The notes beneath the pieces are model-generated. The model searched no databases. It was given only the letters and a program-made list of their open reading frames with translations, and had not been told where the DNA came from. A stretch of 36,346 nt of DNA from Candidatus Shapirobacteria bacterium (GTDB lineage: Bacteria; Patescibacteriota; Microgenomatia; 0-14-0-10-38-17). The stretch is from assembly GCA_028695445.1 (NCBI GenBank), contig JAQVIV010000006.1, positions 1 through 36,346 on the forward strand, in the 5' to 3' direction. Within the stretch, counting starts at the first letter, position 1; every line of letters starts with the position of its first letter. Both the position numbers and the translations under genes were made by a program. Below, in pieces: positions 16,071 through 25,288 of this stretch.

Positions 16071-16076
16071 ATTTTT

Positions 16077-17342
16077 ATGTTCAACCATCGAGCCCAAAAA
16101 CAACTTCTTGGTCCCAAAACCATCTTGCCCCAATATGATAACTACTGCTTTGCCAACCTTCATCAGGCCATAATTAATCTTTTATCCTCCTCTACCGACA
16201 AGCAAAAACTTCCCCAAGACGTTTTTTTCGAAGGCAAAAATAATTACTCGCACATTATTCTCATCTTAATTGACAGCCTGGGATATCTTTCCTTTAAAAA
16301 ATTTAAAAAATATTTCCGTCTTCCCCAAAAAAGTCTTGTCTCGCCCCTGACAAGCATTTTCCCCTCCACTACCGCTGGCGCCTTATCAACTTTTAGCACC
16401 GGCCTTCTTCCCCAAGAGCATGGCCTGTTTGAATGGCGCTTATTTTTACCTGAAATCGATGATATTATCAAAACTCTCCCCTTCTGCTTAGACAGCAATC
16501 ATCAACAAGACCAGTTGCTTGATTTGGGTCTTGACCCCAAAAAAATATTTTTCAATCAACCAACAATTTATCAAAAGCTTAATCGGCTCGGAGTTGCCTC
16601 TTTCGCTCTTAACCACCAAACCTATTATAAGAGCGCTTTTGCCAAAACCGCCCAAAAAGGCGCCAAGCTAATCCCCTTTGCCAGTCTTTCTGAACTAACG
16701 GTAACCCTGGCTAATACCATCAAAAAAATTACCACCAAACACCCGAAAACCTTTACCTATGCCTACCTTGACTCTTTGGACTACATCGGCCACAAACATG
16801 GTCCGGAAAGTAAATATTTTGAGGCCGAATTGGCTCAAATCGGCTTTATGATTAGCCATCTCCTCCTTCAGGTTGTTAAAAAATCACCTTGCCGTGAAAA
16901 AAAATTATTACTAATCACCGCCGATCATGGTCAAACCCAAGTTAACCCTAAAGAAACTGTTTATCTTAATCGCTTTCAAAAACTAAAAAACAACCTGGCC
17001 AAAAAAGATAACGGCGAACCAATCCTGGCCACTGGCGGACCAAGAGATGTCTTTTTACATCTCCAAAAAAACCAGGTTAACACCACAATTGAATATTTAA
17101 GGAAGAAACTTATTAACCGGGCCGATATCTACTCAACAAAAAGTATTTTAGAGCAAGGTTGGTTTGGCAACCAGAAACCATCAATAAAGTTTAAAGAGCG
17201 ACTAGGTGATATTCTAATTCTCCCCAAAGAAAATCAAACCGCCTGGTTAGACAACGGAGAAGAAAAAGTTAACAAGCTGGGCCACCACGGTGGTATCAGC
17301 GCCGCGGAAATGCTGATTCCCCTAATCGCTATCCCCTTCTAA
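16077..17342 (+). CDS. Alkaline phosphatase-superfamily phosphodiesterase/nucleotide pyrophosphatase
   Basis: A soluble enzyme of about 421 residues from the type I phosphodiesterase/nucleotide pyrophosphatase branch of the alkaline phosphatase superfamily. Two-metal site motifs are visible: IILILIDSLGY (first Asp), SIFPSTTAGALSTFSTG (Thr nucleophile region), YLDSLDYIGHKHGP (Asp and His), LLITADHGQTQV (Asp-His) and GHHGG near the C-terminus (last His). It probably hydrolyses phosphodiester or phosphonate-type substrates; which ones is unknown. No signal peptide is seen. Transcription probably begins at the ATG and may be repressed through the dyad at 16050-16064. Confidence 0.88.
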   Translation: MFNHRAQKQLLGPKTILPQYDNYCFANLHQAIINLLSSSTDKQKLPQDVFFEGKNNYSHIILILIDSLGYLSFKKFKKYFRLPQKSLVSPLTSIFPSTTAGALSTFSTGLLPQEHGLFEWRLFLPEIDDIIKTLPFCLDSNHQQDQLLDLGLDPKKIFFNQPTIYQKLNRLGVASFALNHQTYYKSAFAKTAQKGAKLIPFASLSELTVTLANTIKKITTKHPKTFTYAYLDSLDYIGHKHGPESKYFEAELAQIGFMISHLLLQVVKKSPCREKKLLLITADHGQTQVNPKETVYLNRFQKLKNNLAKKDNGEPILATGGPRDVFLHLQKNQVNTTIEYLRKKLINRADIYSTKSILEQGWFGNQKPSIKFKERLGDILILPKENQTAWLDNGEEKVNKLGHHGGISAAEMLIPLIAIPF

Positions 17343-17499
17343 CAAGTCCCAAATTTGCAAGCCGGAAAATTTTAATCAAAAAAATCGAAACGCAAAAGTA
17401 TGGTTAAATATTTTTGGAACTAGGGGTTTTTAAGTTTCTTTTATTACCTGTTTCTGCCAATCACGAATTACCATTCTTGAATTTTATTTCGAACCATTC

Positions 17500-19227
17500 T
17501 CACATTTTCTCCGGCGCTTCAATCCCCAGCAGGGCCAAACCATTCTTTAATGTCTGAGCAACGGCCGCAGTTAAAAGAAGACGGAAAATTCTCGTCTCTT
17601 GATCCTTAACTAAAACCCGATGCCGACCATAAAAAGTATTATAACTTTGAGCTATCTGATAAAGATGGTTGGCAATTAGATTTGGCGAAAAGTTTTTAGC
17701 CGATTGTCTGATTGTTTTTTCAAAATAGCAAATTAGTCTAATAATTGATAATTCATCATTTTTAGGTTGATAGTTGGGCGTTTTTAACAAGTCAGGCTTT
17801 TCTTTTTCTATTATCCGCCTGGCTCTGGCATAAGTATATTGCAAGTAAGGCCCAGAATTTCCCTCCAAAGATAAAATTTTTTCCCAATCAAAAACAATAT
17901 TAGTCTTGGGGTTTTGTTTTAAATCGTTATATTTTACTGCCCCAATGCCAACCTTTTTTGCCACTTCTTTTTGTTCCCCTTCTGGCAGGCTTTTGGCAAT
18001 ACCGGCTTGAGCCGCCAATTGCTTGGCTCTATCAATTGCTTCTGTTAAAATTTTCTCTAGATAGACACTCTTCCCGGCCCTGGTCGACAATTTGCCAAAC
18101 CTGCCCCTAATCATGCCGTGGGCAACATGAACCAGTTTTTTCCTATCAATGTAACCTAGTTTTTGGGCAGACTCGAAAACTTGGGAAAAATGAAGTTTGT
18201 GATCAGCGCCAACCTCATAGATAATTAATTCTGGATTATATTTCTCGACCCGATATCTAATCGTCGCTAAATCTCTTAGCAAATAGGTTGTGGCTCCATC
18301 AGATTTTACCAACATCGCCGGAACCAAACTATCTTTCAGGGGGATTACTAGAGCTCCTTGACTCTTAACAATCAAGTTTTTTTTATGAGCATCGGCCAAA
18401 ACCAAAGCCATCTTGTCTTGATAAAAACTTTCCCCTAAACAAAGATCAATTTCCACCCCTAAAAGTTGATATACCCTTTGATATTCAGTCAAAGAAAGAT
18501 CAACTAATTTCTGCCAAATTTTTTTTAATTTTGGCTCTCCTGACTCTAAGCGCCTAAAACGACTTCTCGCCTCATCCTGCAATTGAGGCTCTTTGTCTAG
18601 CCTTTTATGAAAACTAACATAAAGCTTTTCTAAGTCCTCGATTGTTAATTTGTCGGCATCAAGCTTGTTCTGGTCAATTTGGAAAAGGAGAACACCAAAT
18701 TGTGTTCCCCAATCCCCCAAATGGTTATCACCAATAACTCGATAACCCAAAAAAGAAAAAATGTTATAAAGGGCTTGGCCAATGACTGTTGATCGCAAAT
18801 GACCAACCCCAAAGGGTTTGGCAACATTGGGCGAGGAATAATCAATTACAATCGTTTTGCCTTGACCAACTGACTGCCGGCCAAAATCATCCCCCCTCTT
18901 AAATACCTCTAATAAAAAATGCCAATAAAATTCTTCTGACAGGTAAAAATTAACAAAACCTGGTGGGGCCGCCTCCATCTTGGCAATCACACCCTGAAGA
19001 GAAGCTTCCCTTTCTAGGATTTTTATTATTTTTCTGGCTAATTCCAGCGGATTTTTTACTGTCGTATTTTTTTTATCTTTAGAAAAAGCTAGTAAGGCGG
19101 CGTTAGTAGCATAATCACCATGAATCCCGCTTTGATCTCCCGACTCCAAATCAAAATCACAATCCGAAAGATCCATTTCTCTCAGGGCTGACAAAATTGC
19201 CCCCTTAAGGATATTTTCTATTTCCAT
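17500..19227 (-). CDS. argS: Arginyl-tRNA synthetase
   Basis: Class I aminoacyl-tRNA synthetase that charges tRNA-Arg. The N-terminal Add-1 domain is at residues 1-110. The HIGH-type signature is VGHLRST (141-147) after SSPNVAKPF, and the KMSK-equivalent loop is GKLSTRAGK near 376-384. A DALR anticodon-binding domain closes the protein (NLIANHLYQIAQSYNTFYG). The length of 575 residues is normal. The TATAAT at 19241-19236 lies 8 bases before the ATG, so the message is essentially leaderless. Confidence 0.97.
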   Translation of the reverse strand: MEIENILKGAILSALREMDLSDCDFDLESGDQSGIHGDYATNAALLAFSKDKKNTTVKNPLELARKIIKILEREASLQGVIAKMEAAPPGFVNFYLSEEFYWHFLLEVFKRGDDFGRQSVGQGKTIVIDYSSPNVAKPFGVGHLRSTVIGQALYNIFSFLGYRVIGDNHLGDWGTQFGVLLFQIDQNKLDADKLTIEDLEKLYVSFHKRLDKEPQLQDEARSRFRRLESGEPKLKKIWQKLVDLSLTEYQRVYQLLGVEIDLCLGESFYQDKMALVLADAHKKNLIVKSQGALVIPLKDSLVPAMLVKSDGATTYLLRDLATIRYRVEKYNPELIIYEVGADHKLHFSQVFESAQKLGYIDRKKLVHVAHGMIRGRFGKLSTRAGKSVYLEKILTEAIDRAKQLAAQAGIAKSLPEGEQKEVAKKVGIGAVKYNDLKQNPKTNIVFDWEKILSLEGNSGPYLQYTYARARRIIEKEKPDLLKTPNYQPKNDELSIIRLICYFEKTIRQSAKNFSPNLIANHLYQIAQSYNTFYGRHRVLVKDQETRIFRLLLTAAVAQTLKNGLALLGIEAPEKM

Positions 19228-19235
19228 TGAAAATA

Positions 19236-19241
19236 ATTATA
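19236..19241 (-). promoter_or_regulatory. -10 box of argS
   Basis: Perfect TATAAT (minus strand) preceded by GGG, as in the box at 16065, and followed by 8 bases and the ATG. Confidence 0.55.
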
Positions 19242-19318
19242 CCCTAAACTAATACCTTATTTAATTTTCAATTTTCTAATGACGAGAAAATAAAAACAAT
19301 TTAACAATGCAGCAATTT

Positions 19319-20251
19319 TTATTTCTCTCTCCACCAAGAATGACCATCGCTGGCTAATTTAATGCTTCCTTCCTCATCTGTTCTCAAAACCGCTAAGCCA
19401 AATTTGTCTAGCTGAGATAATAAATCTGGGTGAGGATGTCCCCAAGGATTAGCCCCAACCGATATTATCGCTAAAACTGCTTTGAAAGAAGCCAAAAAAT
19501 CATCATCAAAGGCATACCTTGAGCCATGATGGGCCACCTTTAATACTTCCACATCAGAAAAGCCAATGGAGTTAAGAATCTGGGGTTGAATTCGACTATC
19601 GGCATCCCCCATCATTAAAATGTCAAAATCGGCAAAAGAGACAGTAAAAATCAAAGAAAAATCATTAAATGACATTTGGCTATTATCATCAAATACTGCT
19701 AAAACTGATCCTTTTTGATATGATTGATAGTCTTTTGAGGTATCAACTTGAACCACTTTTTCTTGATTATCCGATAGTTGTTTAGCCAACCATTTGGGGT
19801 CGGGCCAATAAAACCTAATTTTCATCTTATCTACCGCTATTTCATCGTTTTGGTTTGGTTTTATCAAAATAACATTTTGATTGCTAAGCTGGGCCAATAG
19901 TTTTTCAAAGTTATCATTTTTTCTCTCCAGTCCTCCCCAAACAAAATATGATAATCTATATCTTTCTGCTACAGAAATTAAACCAGAATAATGATCCTTA
20001 TCGGGGTGGGTTAAAATTACTATTTCTAAATTCCTGTCCCAAAAGGGAATATTGTCATTTAAGCATTCTAAAACCTTGTTATTGGCTCCACCATCAACTA
20101 AGACCTGATAGTTTCGATAGCTAAACAAAATGGCATCCCCTTGACCAACATCACAAAAAATCACCCGAAAGTGTTTATCTGGCCAAAACCAAACAAGGGC
20201 TAAAACCGAACCCCAAAAAACAAATATTAAAAAAAGTCGTTTATTTATCAT
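19319..20251 (-). CDS. ComEC-type metallo-beta-lactamase-fold hydrolase (separate C-terminal half of ComEC)
   Basis: A 310-residue protein with an N-terminal transmembrane segment (residues 6-22), then a metallo-beta-lactamase fold: FCDVGQGDAILF, the metal motif LTHPDKDHYSG (81-90), MMGDAD near 190 and KVAHHGSRYA near 225. This matches the extracellular hydrolase domain fused to the C-terminus of ComEC in most competent bacteria, where it is thought to help degrade one DNA strand. Here it is its own gene, overlapping the channel gene by 11 bases. It is most likely part of DNA uptake with the two genes upstream. Confidence 0.88.
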   Translation of the reverse strand: MINKRLFLIFVFWGSVLALVWFWPDKHFRVIFCDVGQGDAILFSYRNYQVLVDGGANNKVLECLNDNIPFWDRNLEIVILTHPDKDHYSGLISVAERYRLSYFVWGGLERKNDNFEKLLAQLSNQNVILIKPNQNDEIAVDKMKIRFYWPDPKWLAKQLSDNQEKVVQVDTSKDYQSYQKGSVLAVFDDNSQMSFNDFSLIFTVSFADFDILMMGDADSRIQPQILNSIGFSDVEVLKVAHHGSRYAFDDDFLASFKAVLAIISVGANPWGHPHPDLLSQLDKFGLAVLRTDEEGSIKLASDGHSWWREK

Positions 20252-21503
20252 CTTTTACCGAAGATAACAATAACCATAATAGAGGCGCCAGGGCAAAGCT
20301 TGATACCGCCAAGACTAAAGAAACACCAATATTTGGCAGGATTTGAGCCCAAAAATGCCCTCCCCAAATAAAAACTTGTAATGGCAACCAAAGAAAAAAA
20401 CCAATTAGGCTAGCCAAAAAACGATTAATCAAACCCAAAAAAGTTAATAACAACCCCCACAACATTAAAGGTTCGACTAACCACAATAAAAAAGCATTGG
20501 ACAAAAAAGACAGCGGTGATAACTGGCCAAAATGAAGAGCCAGTATTGGCAGGGTTACAGTTTGAGCCGACAGGGTTGTTGCCAAATCTGACCAGCCCAG
20601 CAAATTTTTTAATTTTCGACTAAAAAGCAAGATCCCCAAAGTCGCCCCAAAAGACAATTGAAAACTAATATCAGCAAACAGCAGAGGATCAAAAAGCATC
20701 ATTGTCCCCCCAGTCAAAAACAGGCTTCTAAGGGGACTTGCCTGTCGACCAAACAACTGAGAAACCAATAAAAAACCACTCATTATAACTGCTCGAACAA
20801 TCGGCGGCTCGGTTCCAACAACCAAACCATATAAAATAACTACCGGCAAGGTGATTAATATTGATAATCGCCGCCCTAAAAAAAGAGTGCCCTTTTTAAG
20901 AAGGCCCACCAGGCTCATAACATTTGCCCCAGAGGCCACCACAACATGAAGAAGGCCGGAATTTTTCATATCCTGATAAAAAGTCTTAGAAAATTGACCC
21001 TGGTTCCCCCAAACAATACCGGTTAATAAAGAAGCCGCCTCTGAGGGTAAAACTCGCTCCAGGCTAACAATCAATTTCTTTCGCAATCTAACCACCACCT
21101 TGATAAACTCAGACCAGCAATCATTCTTTTTAATGGAAATTTCGGGATAATGGATCAAACAATTTTCCTGGAATCTTCCTATCGGTTGACAGGTAGCTTT
21201 GCCAACCAGAGCCACCCTATCGCCAACACCTAAAGAGTGGTCGCTTAGGGTTTCTATTTGATAACCCTTTAACCAAAAGTTCTGTGTCGAATAGAAAATC
21301 CTTGGCTCTTCCCAGATAATCCCCTCAACGGCAACCTGCTCTGAAGATTTCCCGGGCTCCTTCCTATCCCTCATTACCAAATTAAAACGCCAGCTCCAAA
21401 TTAATAAAAAAATAATTAAAAGGAAAAGATAACCACCCAAGAAGCTAGAAGGACCTGCCCGCGATTCTTTTTCTAACTTTTTATTCTGCCAAAAATAAGC
21501 CAT
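20241..21503 (-). CDS. comEC: ComEC/Rec2 DNA-uptake channel protein (competence domain only)
   Basis: A 420-residue polytopic membrane protein forming the inner-membrane channel for single-stranded DNA. After an N-terminal helix (about 25-42) and a small OB-like domain (EGIIWEEPRIFY, DRVALVGKATC), the competence domain begins with LTGIVWGNQG and SGLLHVVVASGANVM, the hallmark of this family, followed by many helices with EPPIVRAVIMSG. The hydrolase half is missing and is encoded by the next gene. Its ATG shares one base with the comEA stop, so ComEA, channel and hydrolase form one coupled operon. Confidence 0.92.
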   Translation of the reverse strand: MAYFWQNKKLEKESRAGPSSFLGGYLFLLIIFLLIWSWRFNLVMRDRKEPGKSSEQVAVEGIIWEEPRIFYSTQNFWLKGYQIETLSDHSLGVGDRVALVGKATCQPIGRFQENCLIHYPEISIKKNDCWSEFIKVVVRLRKKLIVSLERVLPSEAASLLTGIVWGNQGQFSKTFYQDMKNSGLLHVVVASGANVMSLVGLLKKGTLFLGRRLSILITLPVVILYGLVVGTEPPIVRAVIMSGFLLVSQLFGRQASPLRSLFLTGGTMMLFDPLLFADISFQLSFGATLGILLFSRKLKNLLGWSDLATTLSAQTVTLPILALHFGQLSPLSFLSNAFLLWLVEPLMLWGLLLTFLGLINRFLASLIGFFLWLPLQVFIWGGHFWAQILPNIGVSLVLAVSSFALAPLLWLLLSSVKDDK

Positions 21504-22117
21504 TAAATTTCCAGTCTATCCTTAATCTCCTCGAAGGTTTTTTCCCCAATTCCTTTTACTTTTTTTATTTCCTCAATCGAACTAAATGACCCCTCCGACT
21601 GACGATAATCAATAATCTCTTGGGCATACTTTTCTCCAATACCAGAAAGGAGCATTAATTCTTGACGATTCGCCCGATTAATATTAACCTTATCGCCTAA
21701 AACCTCTTCGGGGCGACCGGTTTCTTCTTGATCCTGATAGGGAACAAAAAGTTTTTCTCCATCCTCAAGCAAACGAGCTCGATTAAGGTTTTTCTCTAAA
21801 AAATCTCGGCTTGCCCAAGAAGTAACCCCTCCACAAGCAGTTATTACATCATTAACCCGTGATCCAGCCGGCAACTGGTAAACTCCAGGCTTGTTAACTG
21901 CTCCGGCAATATCAATAAAAACCACCCCTCCCCCATCTGGAACAACAGACTCGAAAGTAACCCAGGAGACAGCCGGTTCTTTTTCCAACCAGCCCTGCCT
22001 TTGGCCAAAAGCCAAAAAAATTAAAAATAACCCCAAAGAGATTAATAACCAGTCTAATAAAACCGCTTTTTGAAACCAATATTGCCGACCCCCAAAAGGA
22101 GAATTTTGACTAGCCAT
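21503..22117 (-). CDS. comEA: ComEA-like helix-hairpin-helix DNA receptor
   Basis: A 204-residue membrane-anchored DNA-binding protein of competence. One transmembrane helix spans about residues 20-38. An SLBB domain follows (FIDIAGAVNKPGVYQLPAGSR through about 120), and the C-terminal double helix-hairpin-helix (VNINRANRQELMLLSGIGEK and VKGIGEKTFEEIKDRL) binds double-stranded DNA outside the membrane and hands it to ComEC. This architecture is the standard ComEA of Gram-positives. Together with the genes that follow, it suggests that the cell can import DNA, as proposed for several CPR groups as a nucleotide source. Confidence 0.94.
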   Translation of the reverse strand: MASQNSPFGGRQYWFQKAVLLDWLLISLGLFLIFLAFGQRQGWLEKEPAVSWVTFESVVPDGGGVVFIDIAGAVNKPGVYQLPAGSRVNDVITACGGVTSWASRDFLEKNLNRARLLEDGEKLFVPYQDQEETGRPEEVLGDKVNINRANRQELMLLSGIGEKYAQEIIDYRQSEGSFSSIEEIKKVKGIGEKTFEEIKDRLEI

Positions 22118-22380
22118 AGTCCAAAATTAAAATTATTCAACCACAAAAAACGCTAATCGAAAAGAGGGAAAACTAAAAAAACTCCCAATATCCAAACCCA
22201 CCCCTCTATCCAAATTCTAAACACTAAATCCAAAATACTAAACAAACAATAAATTCGAAATGACAAACATAACAAGCCTCATTATATTCTTATTTGAAGT
22301 TTCGAAGTTGAGGGTTTTAGACAGGAAAGCGGACAAGTCTGAAATGACAAAAAGGGGCTGTCACGCTAAGCTTTCTCCCC

Positions 22381-25116
22381 TCAAACCACAAAGTTTACTA
22401 ATTTTTTGGGGATAAAAATAACCTTTTTAATTTTTTTACCGCTCAGGTGCTTTTTTACCACCGAATTCTTCTCCACCAATGAAATTATCTTATCTTTGTC
22501 TATCAAAATATTATTTTTTATATCAATTTTCCCTCTTAGGCGACCGTTAATCTGAACAATTATTGTGCTCTTTTCGGCTTCTAAATATCTTTTTTGAGGA
22601 GTCGGCCAGGACTGTTGATGAACAGAAAACTCATTTTCTAAAACCCGACACCACAACTCTTCTGCTAAATAGGGAGCAAAGGGTGCTAATAATTTTATTA
22701 AATTACCCCAATTCTCCTTTGTCAACAACAACTTCTTGTCTAAAATACTATTTAAAGTTTTCATCATTGCCGCAATTGCCGTGTTATAACCAAAACTGTC
22801 AATATCGGCAGAGACTTTGGCAATTAATTGGTGTACCAGCTGTTTAGTCTGATCATTTTCCTTATTATCAAAACCGGCCTGGTTCTCAACCAAATTTTTA
22901 AAACGAACTAAAAAACGTTCTACTCCCTTCAGAGCATTTTCATTCCAAGCCATAGTCGCTTCAAATGGTCCCATGAACATTAAATAGGTTCTTAAGACAT
23001 CTACGCCATATTGCTTCCATTTATCGTCAGGATTGATCACATTGCCTCGAGACTTGCTCATTCTTTGACCATCATTACCCAATATTACCCCGTGAGAAAC
23101 CCGGCGATAGTAGGGTTCGGGATATTCTTTTGGCACCACTGCTAAATCATATAAAAATTGATAAATAAAACGCGAATAAAGCAAGTGAAGGGTGTTGTGC
23201 TCGTCCCCACCGATATACAAATCTACCGGAAGCCAATACTTGAGAATATTTTTGCTTTGCTTAAAAATATTCTCGGACTTTGGACTTTGGACTTTGGACT
23301 TTGGATTATTTATCCTTTTGGCAAAACAATAAGCTAAATAGTACCAGTCTGATCCGGCCCAGTTGGGCATCGTATCTGTTTCCCGAACTGCTTCTTGACC
23401 ACAATATGGACATTTAATTTTTTTCCAATCAGGCAAATTAGCCAAGGGTGATTCTCCGGTTTTGGTTGGCTCGTATTTGTCTACTCGAGGTAATTTTACT
23501 GGCAAGCTGTCTTCCGGCACCGGAAACCACCCGGGATTATCAAGCAAAACTTTTAGATCAACTTTCTCCTTCTCGGCATATTTTTTCAATTTCTCAAAAG
23601 ATTCTTTTTGGGGCTTTGGAATTTGCTTTTTGGAGTTTATTTGGAAATTGGAAACCTGCCCGTCCGGCAGGCGGGTTGGAAATTGGAAATTATGGTTTAT
23701 TGCGCATTTTTCGCAATAAACCATTGGTATTGGTTCTCCCCAATAATGTTGGCGAGAAAAAATCCAATCTCTAAGATGATAGTTACTGGTTCTTTGGCCA
23801 ACACCTTCTGCTTCTAACCAACTAATGACTTTTTCTATTGCCTCATCAGGAGCAAAACCGTTAATAAAGTCGGAATTTATTATCTTGCCCTGATCTACCC
23901 TAGTATAGGCGCCTTGGTTAAAATCCCAATTTTCTTCCGGTTTAATTACTGGAATAATTGGCAAGACAAATTTTTTAGCAAATTGCCAATCTCGTTCGTC
24001 ATGAGCTGGCACGGCCATAATCGCCCCGGTACCATAACTTTCCAAAACAAAATCAGACACCCAAACAGGAATTTTTTTCTTACTGGCCGGATTGATGGCA
24101 TACAAGCCGGTAAAAACCCCGGTTTTTTCTTTAGCCAAATCTGTTCTTTCTAGGTCCGATTTATTCCTCGCCTTCTCAACATAATCTCTAACTTTCTTTC
24201 GTTTTGAGCTTTGATTTTTGAGCTTTGAACTTAGAAGCAAAGCGACGATCGGATGTTCTGGGGCTATTACCATAAAGGTCGCTCCCCAAAGAGTATCCGG
24301 CCGGGTGGTAAACACCTCAATATGGTCTTCGCCGTTTGGAAATTGGAAACCTGCCCGTCCGGCAGGCGGGTTGGAAATTGGAAATTTAATTCTCGCTCCT
24401 TCCGACTTCCCTACCCAATTAACTTGCGCCGCTTTTACCTTGTCAACAAAATCGGTGGTCTCTAAACCCCCCACCAACCGATCGGCGTAATCAGTAATCC
24501 GAACAATCCACTGATTTAGTTTTCGCCGAAAGACCTGGGCGCCACAGCGCTCACAACAGCCATCTATCACTTCTTCGTTGGCCAAACCGATCTTGCAGTC
24601 CGGACACCAATTAATCGGCATCGCCTTTTTATAGGCCAAACCCTGTTTAAACAATTTAATAAAAATCCATTGGGTCCAGCGATAATAGTCGGGGGCGGTG
24701 GTGTTTATTTCTCGCGACCAATCAAAAGAAAAGGCCATTTTTTTCATTTGACGACGGAAAGTGTCGGTATTTCTCTTGGTAACATCCTGAGGATTTTTTC
24801 CCATGGCAATAGCGTAATTTTCCGTTGGTAAGCCAAAGGCGTCCCAACCCATTGGAAAAAGAACGTTTTCGCCAGCCATTCTTGCTTTCCTAGCATAAAC
24901 GTCGGCTCCGGTCATGGTAAAAGCATGACCAACATGAAGACCAGACCCGGAAGGATAAGGAAATTCTACCAAGACATATTTTTTGGTTTTTTTATCCTGG
25001 TCTTTAGCTTGATAAAGATTTTCGCTTTCCCAACGTTTTTGCCAAAATTTTTCCAAACGTTCAAACTCTAAGCCGAAGCTGGTCAGTCTTTTGCCTTTAG
25101 CATCATCCATATCCAA
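22381..25116 (-). CDS. leuS: Leucyl-tRNA synthetase carrying in-frame repeat insertions
   Basis: Class I synthetase charging tRNA-Leu. HIGH motif HVGH (61-64) after FPYPSGSGL; KMSKS loop RMSKSRGN near 683-690; CP1 editing domain with TTRPDTLWGATF near 260. The 911 residues are longer than usual because variable loops hold repeat-derived peptides. Residues about 244-260 (NPPAGRAGFQFPN) come from a 52-bp repeat at 24335-24386. Residues about 475-492 (NFQFPTRLPDGQVSNFQ) come from an identical copy at 23640-23691, read in another frame. A GGACTTT heptamer array at 23275-23302 encodes NPKSKVQSPKSE, and a 14-bp duplication at 24202-24228 encodes a Lys/Ser-rich loop. Catalytic motifs are intact, so the enzyme is probably functional. 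Confidence 0.95.
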   Translation of the reverse strand: MDMDDAKGKRLTSFGLEFERLEKFWQKRWESENLYQAKDQDKKTKKYVLVEFPYPSGSGLHVGHAFTMTGADVYARKARMAGENVLFPMGWDAFGLPTENYAIAMGKNPQDVTKRNTDTFRRQMKKMAFSFDWSREINTTAPDYYRWTQWIFIKLFKQGLAYKKAMPINWCPDCKIGLANEEVIDGCCERCGAQVFRRKLNQWIVRITDYADRLVGGLETTDFVDKVKAAQVNWVGKSEGARIKFPISNPPAGRAGFQFPNGEDHIEVFTTRPDTLWGATFMVIAPEHPIVALLLSSKLKNQSSKRKKVRDYVEKARNKSDLERTDLAKEKTGVFTGLYAINPASKKKIPVWVSDFVLESYGTGAIMAVPAHDERDWQFAKKFVLPIIPVIKPEENWDFNQGAYTRVDQGKIINSDFINGFAPDEAIEKVISWLEAEGVGQRTSNYHLRDWIFSRQHYWGEPIPMVYCEKCAINHNFQFPTRLPDGQVSNFQINSKKQIPKPQKESFEKLKKYAEKEKVDLKVLLDNPGWFPVPEDSLPVKLPRVDKYEPTKTGESPLANLPDWKKIKCPYCGQEAVRETDTMPNWAGSDWYYLAYCFAKRINNPKSKVQSPKSENIFKQSKNILKYWLPVDLYIGGDEHNTLHLLYSRFIYQFLYDLAVVPKEYPEPYYRRVSHGVILGNDGQRMSKSRGNVINPDDKWKQYGVDVLRTYLMFMGPFEATMAWNENALKGVERFLVRFKNLVENQAGFDNKENDQTKQLVHQLIAKVSADIDSFGYNTAIAAMMKTLNSILDKKLLLTKENWGNLIKLLAPFAPYLAEELWCRVLENEFSVHQQSWPTPQKRYLEAEKSTIIVQINGRLRGKIDIKNNILIDKDKIISLVEKNSVVKKHLSGKKIKKVIFIPKKLVNFVV
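23275..23308. repeat. GGACTTT heptamer array inside leuS
   Basis: Four perfect tandem copies of GGACTTT (23275-23302) plus a degenerate fifth. They are translated on the minus strand as a Pro/Lys/Ser-rich loop before the KMSKS region. Confidence 0.85.
23640..23691. repeat. 52-bp repeat copy 1 inside leuS
   Basis: Identical base for base to 24335-24386. A GC-rich palindrome CCTGCC-CGTCC-GGCAGG is flanked on each side by the tandem heptamers TTGGAAATTGGAAA. Translated as NFQFPTRLPDGQVSNFQ. Confidence 0.9.
24202..24228. repeat. 14-bp duplication inside leuS
   Basis: Two copies of TTTTGAGCTTTGA with period 14 in the editing-domain loop. Confidence 0.7.
24335..24386. repeat. 52-bp repeat copy 2 inside leuS
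   Basis: The same 52 bp as copy 1, 695 bp away. As 695 is not a multiple of 3, it is read in a different frame, giving SNPPAGRAGFQFPN, also without a stop. Confidence 0.9.
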
Positions 25117-25139
25117 ACAAACTTAGCCTCTATCTTAAC

Positions 25140-25260
25140 ACATTTCCAATTCCCGTCCTCTCCCGTATCCTCCCATCCTCTCCTGTAATTTCCTGTCTGG
25201 TCTTTGTTTTTTAGCGCGTAATAAATTGCGCTAACAATTTAACAATCTTAACAATATAAC
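25140..25260. repeat. Composite intergenic repeat, copy A
   Basis: Degenerate CCCGT/CTCCCGT tracts, a T-run, the hairpin sequence AGCGCGTAATAAATTGCGCT (25213-25232), then an ATTTAACAATxTTAACAATATA tail. Shared with 27270-27420, 28425-28595 and 33521-33690. Confidence 0.75.
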
Positions 25261-25288
25261 CACTTGTGTTTTCTATTTATCCAATCTC

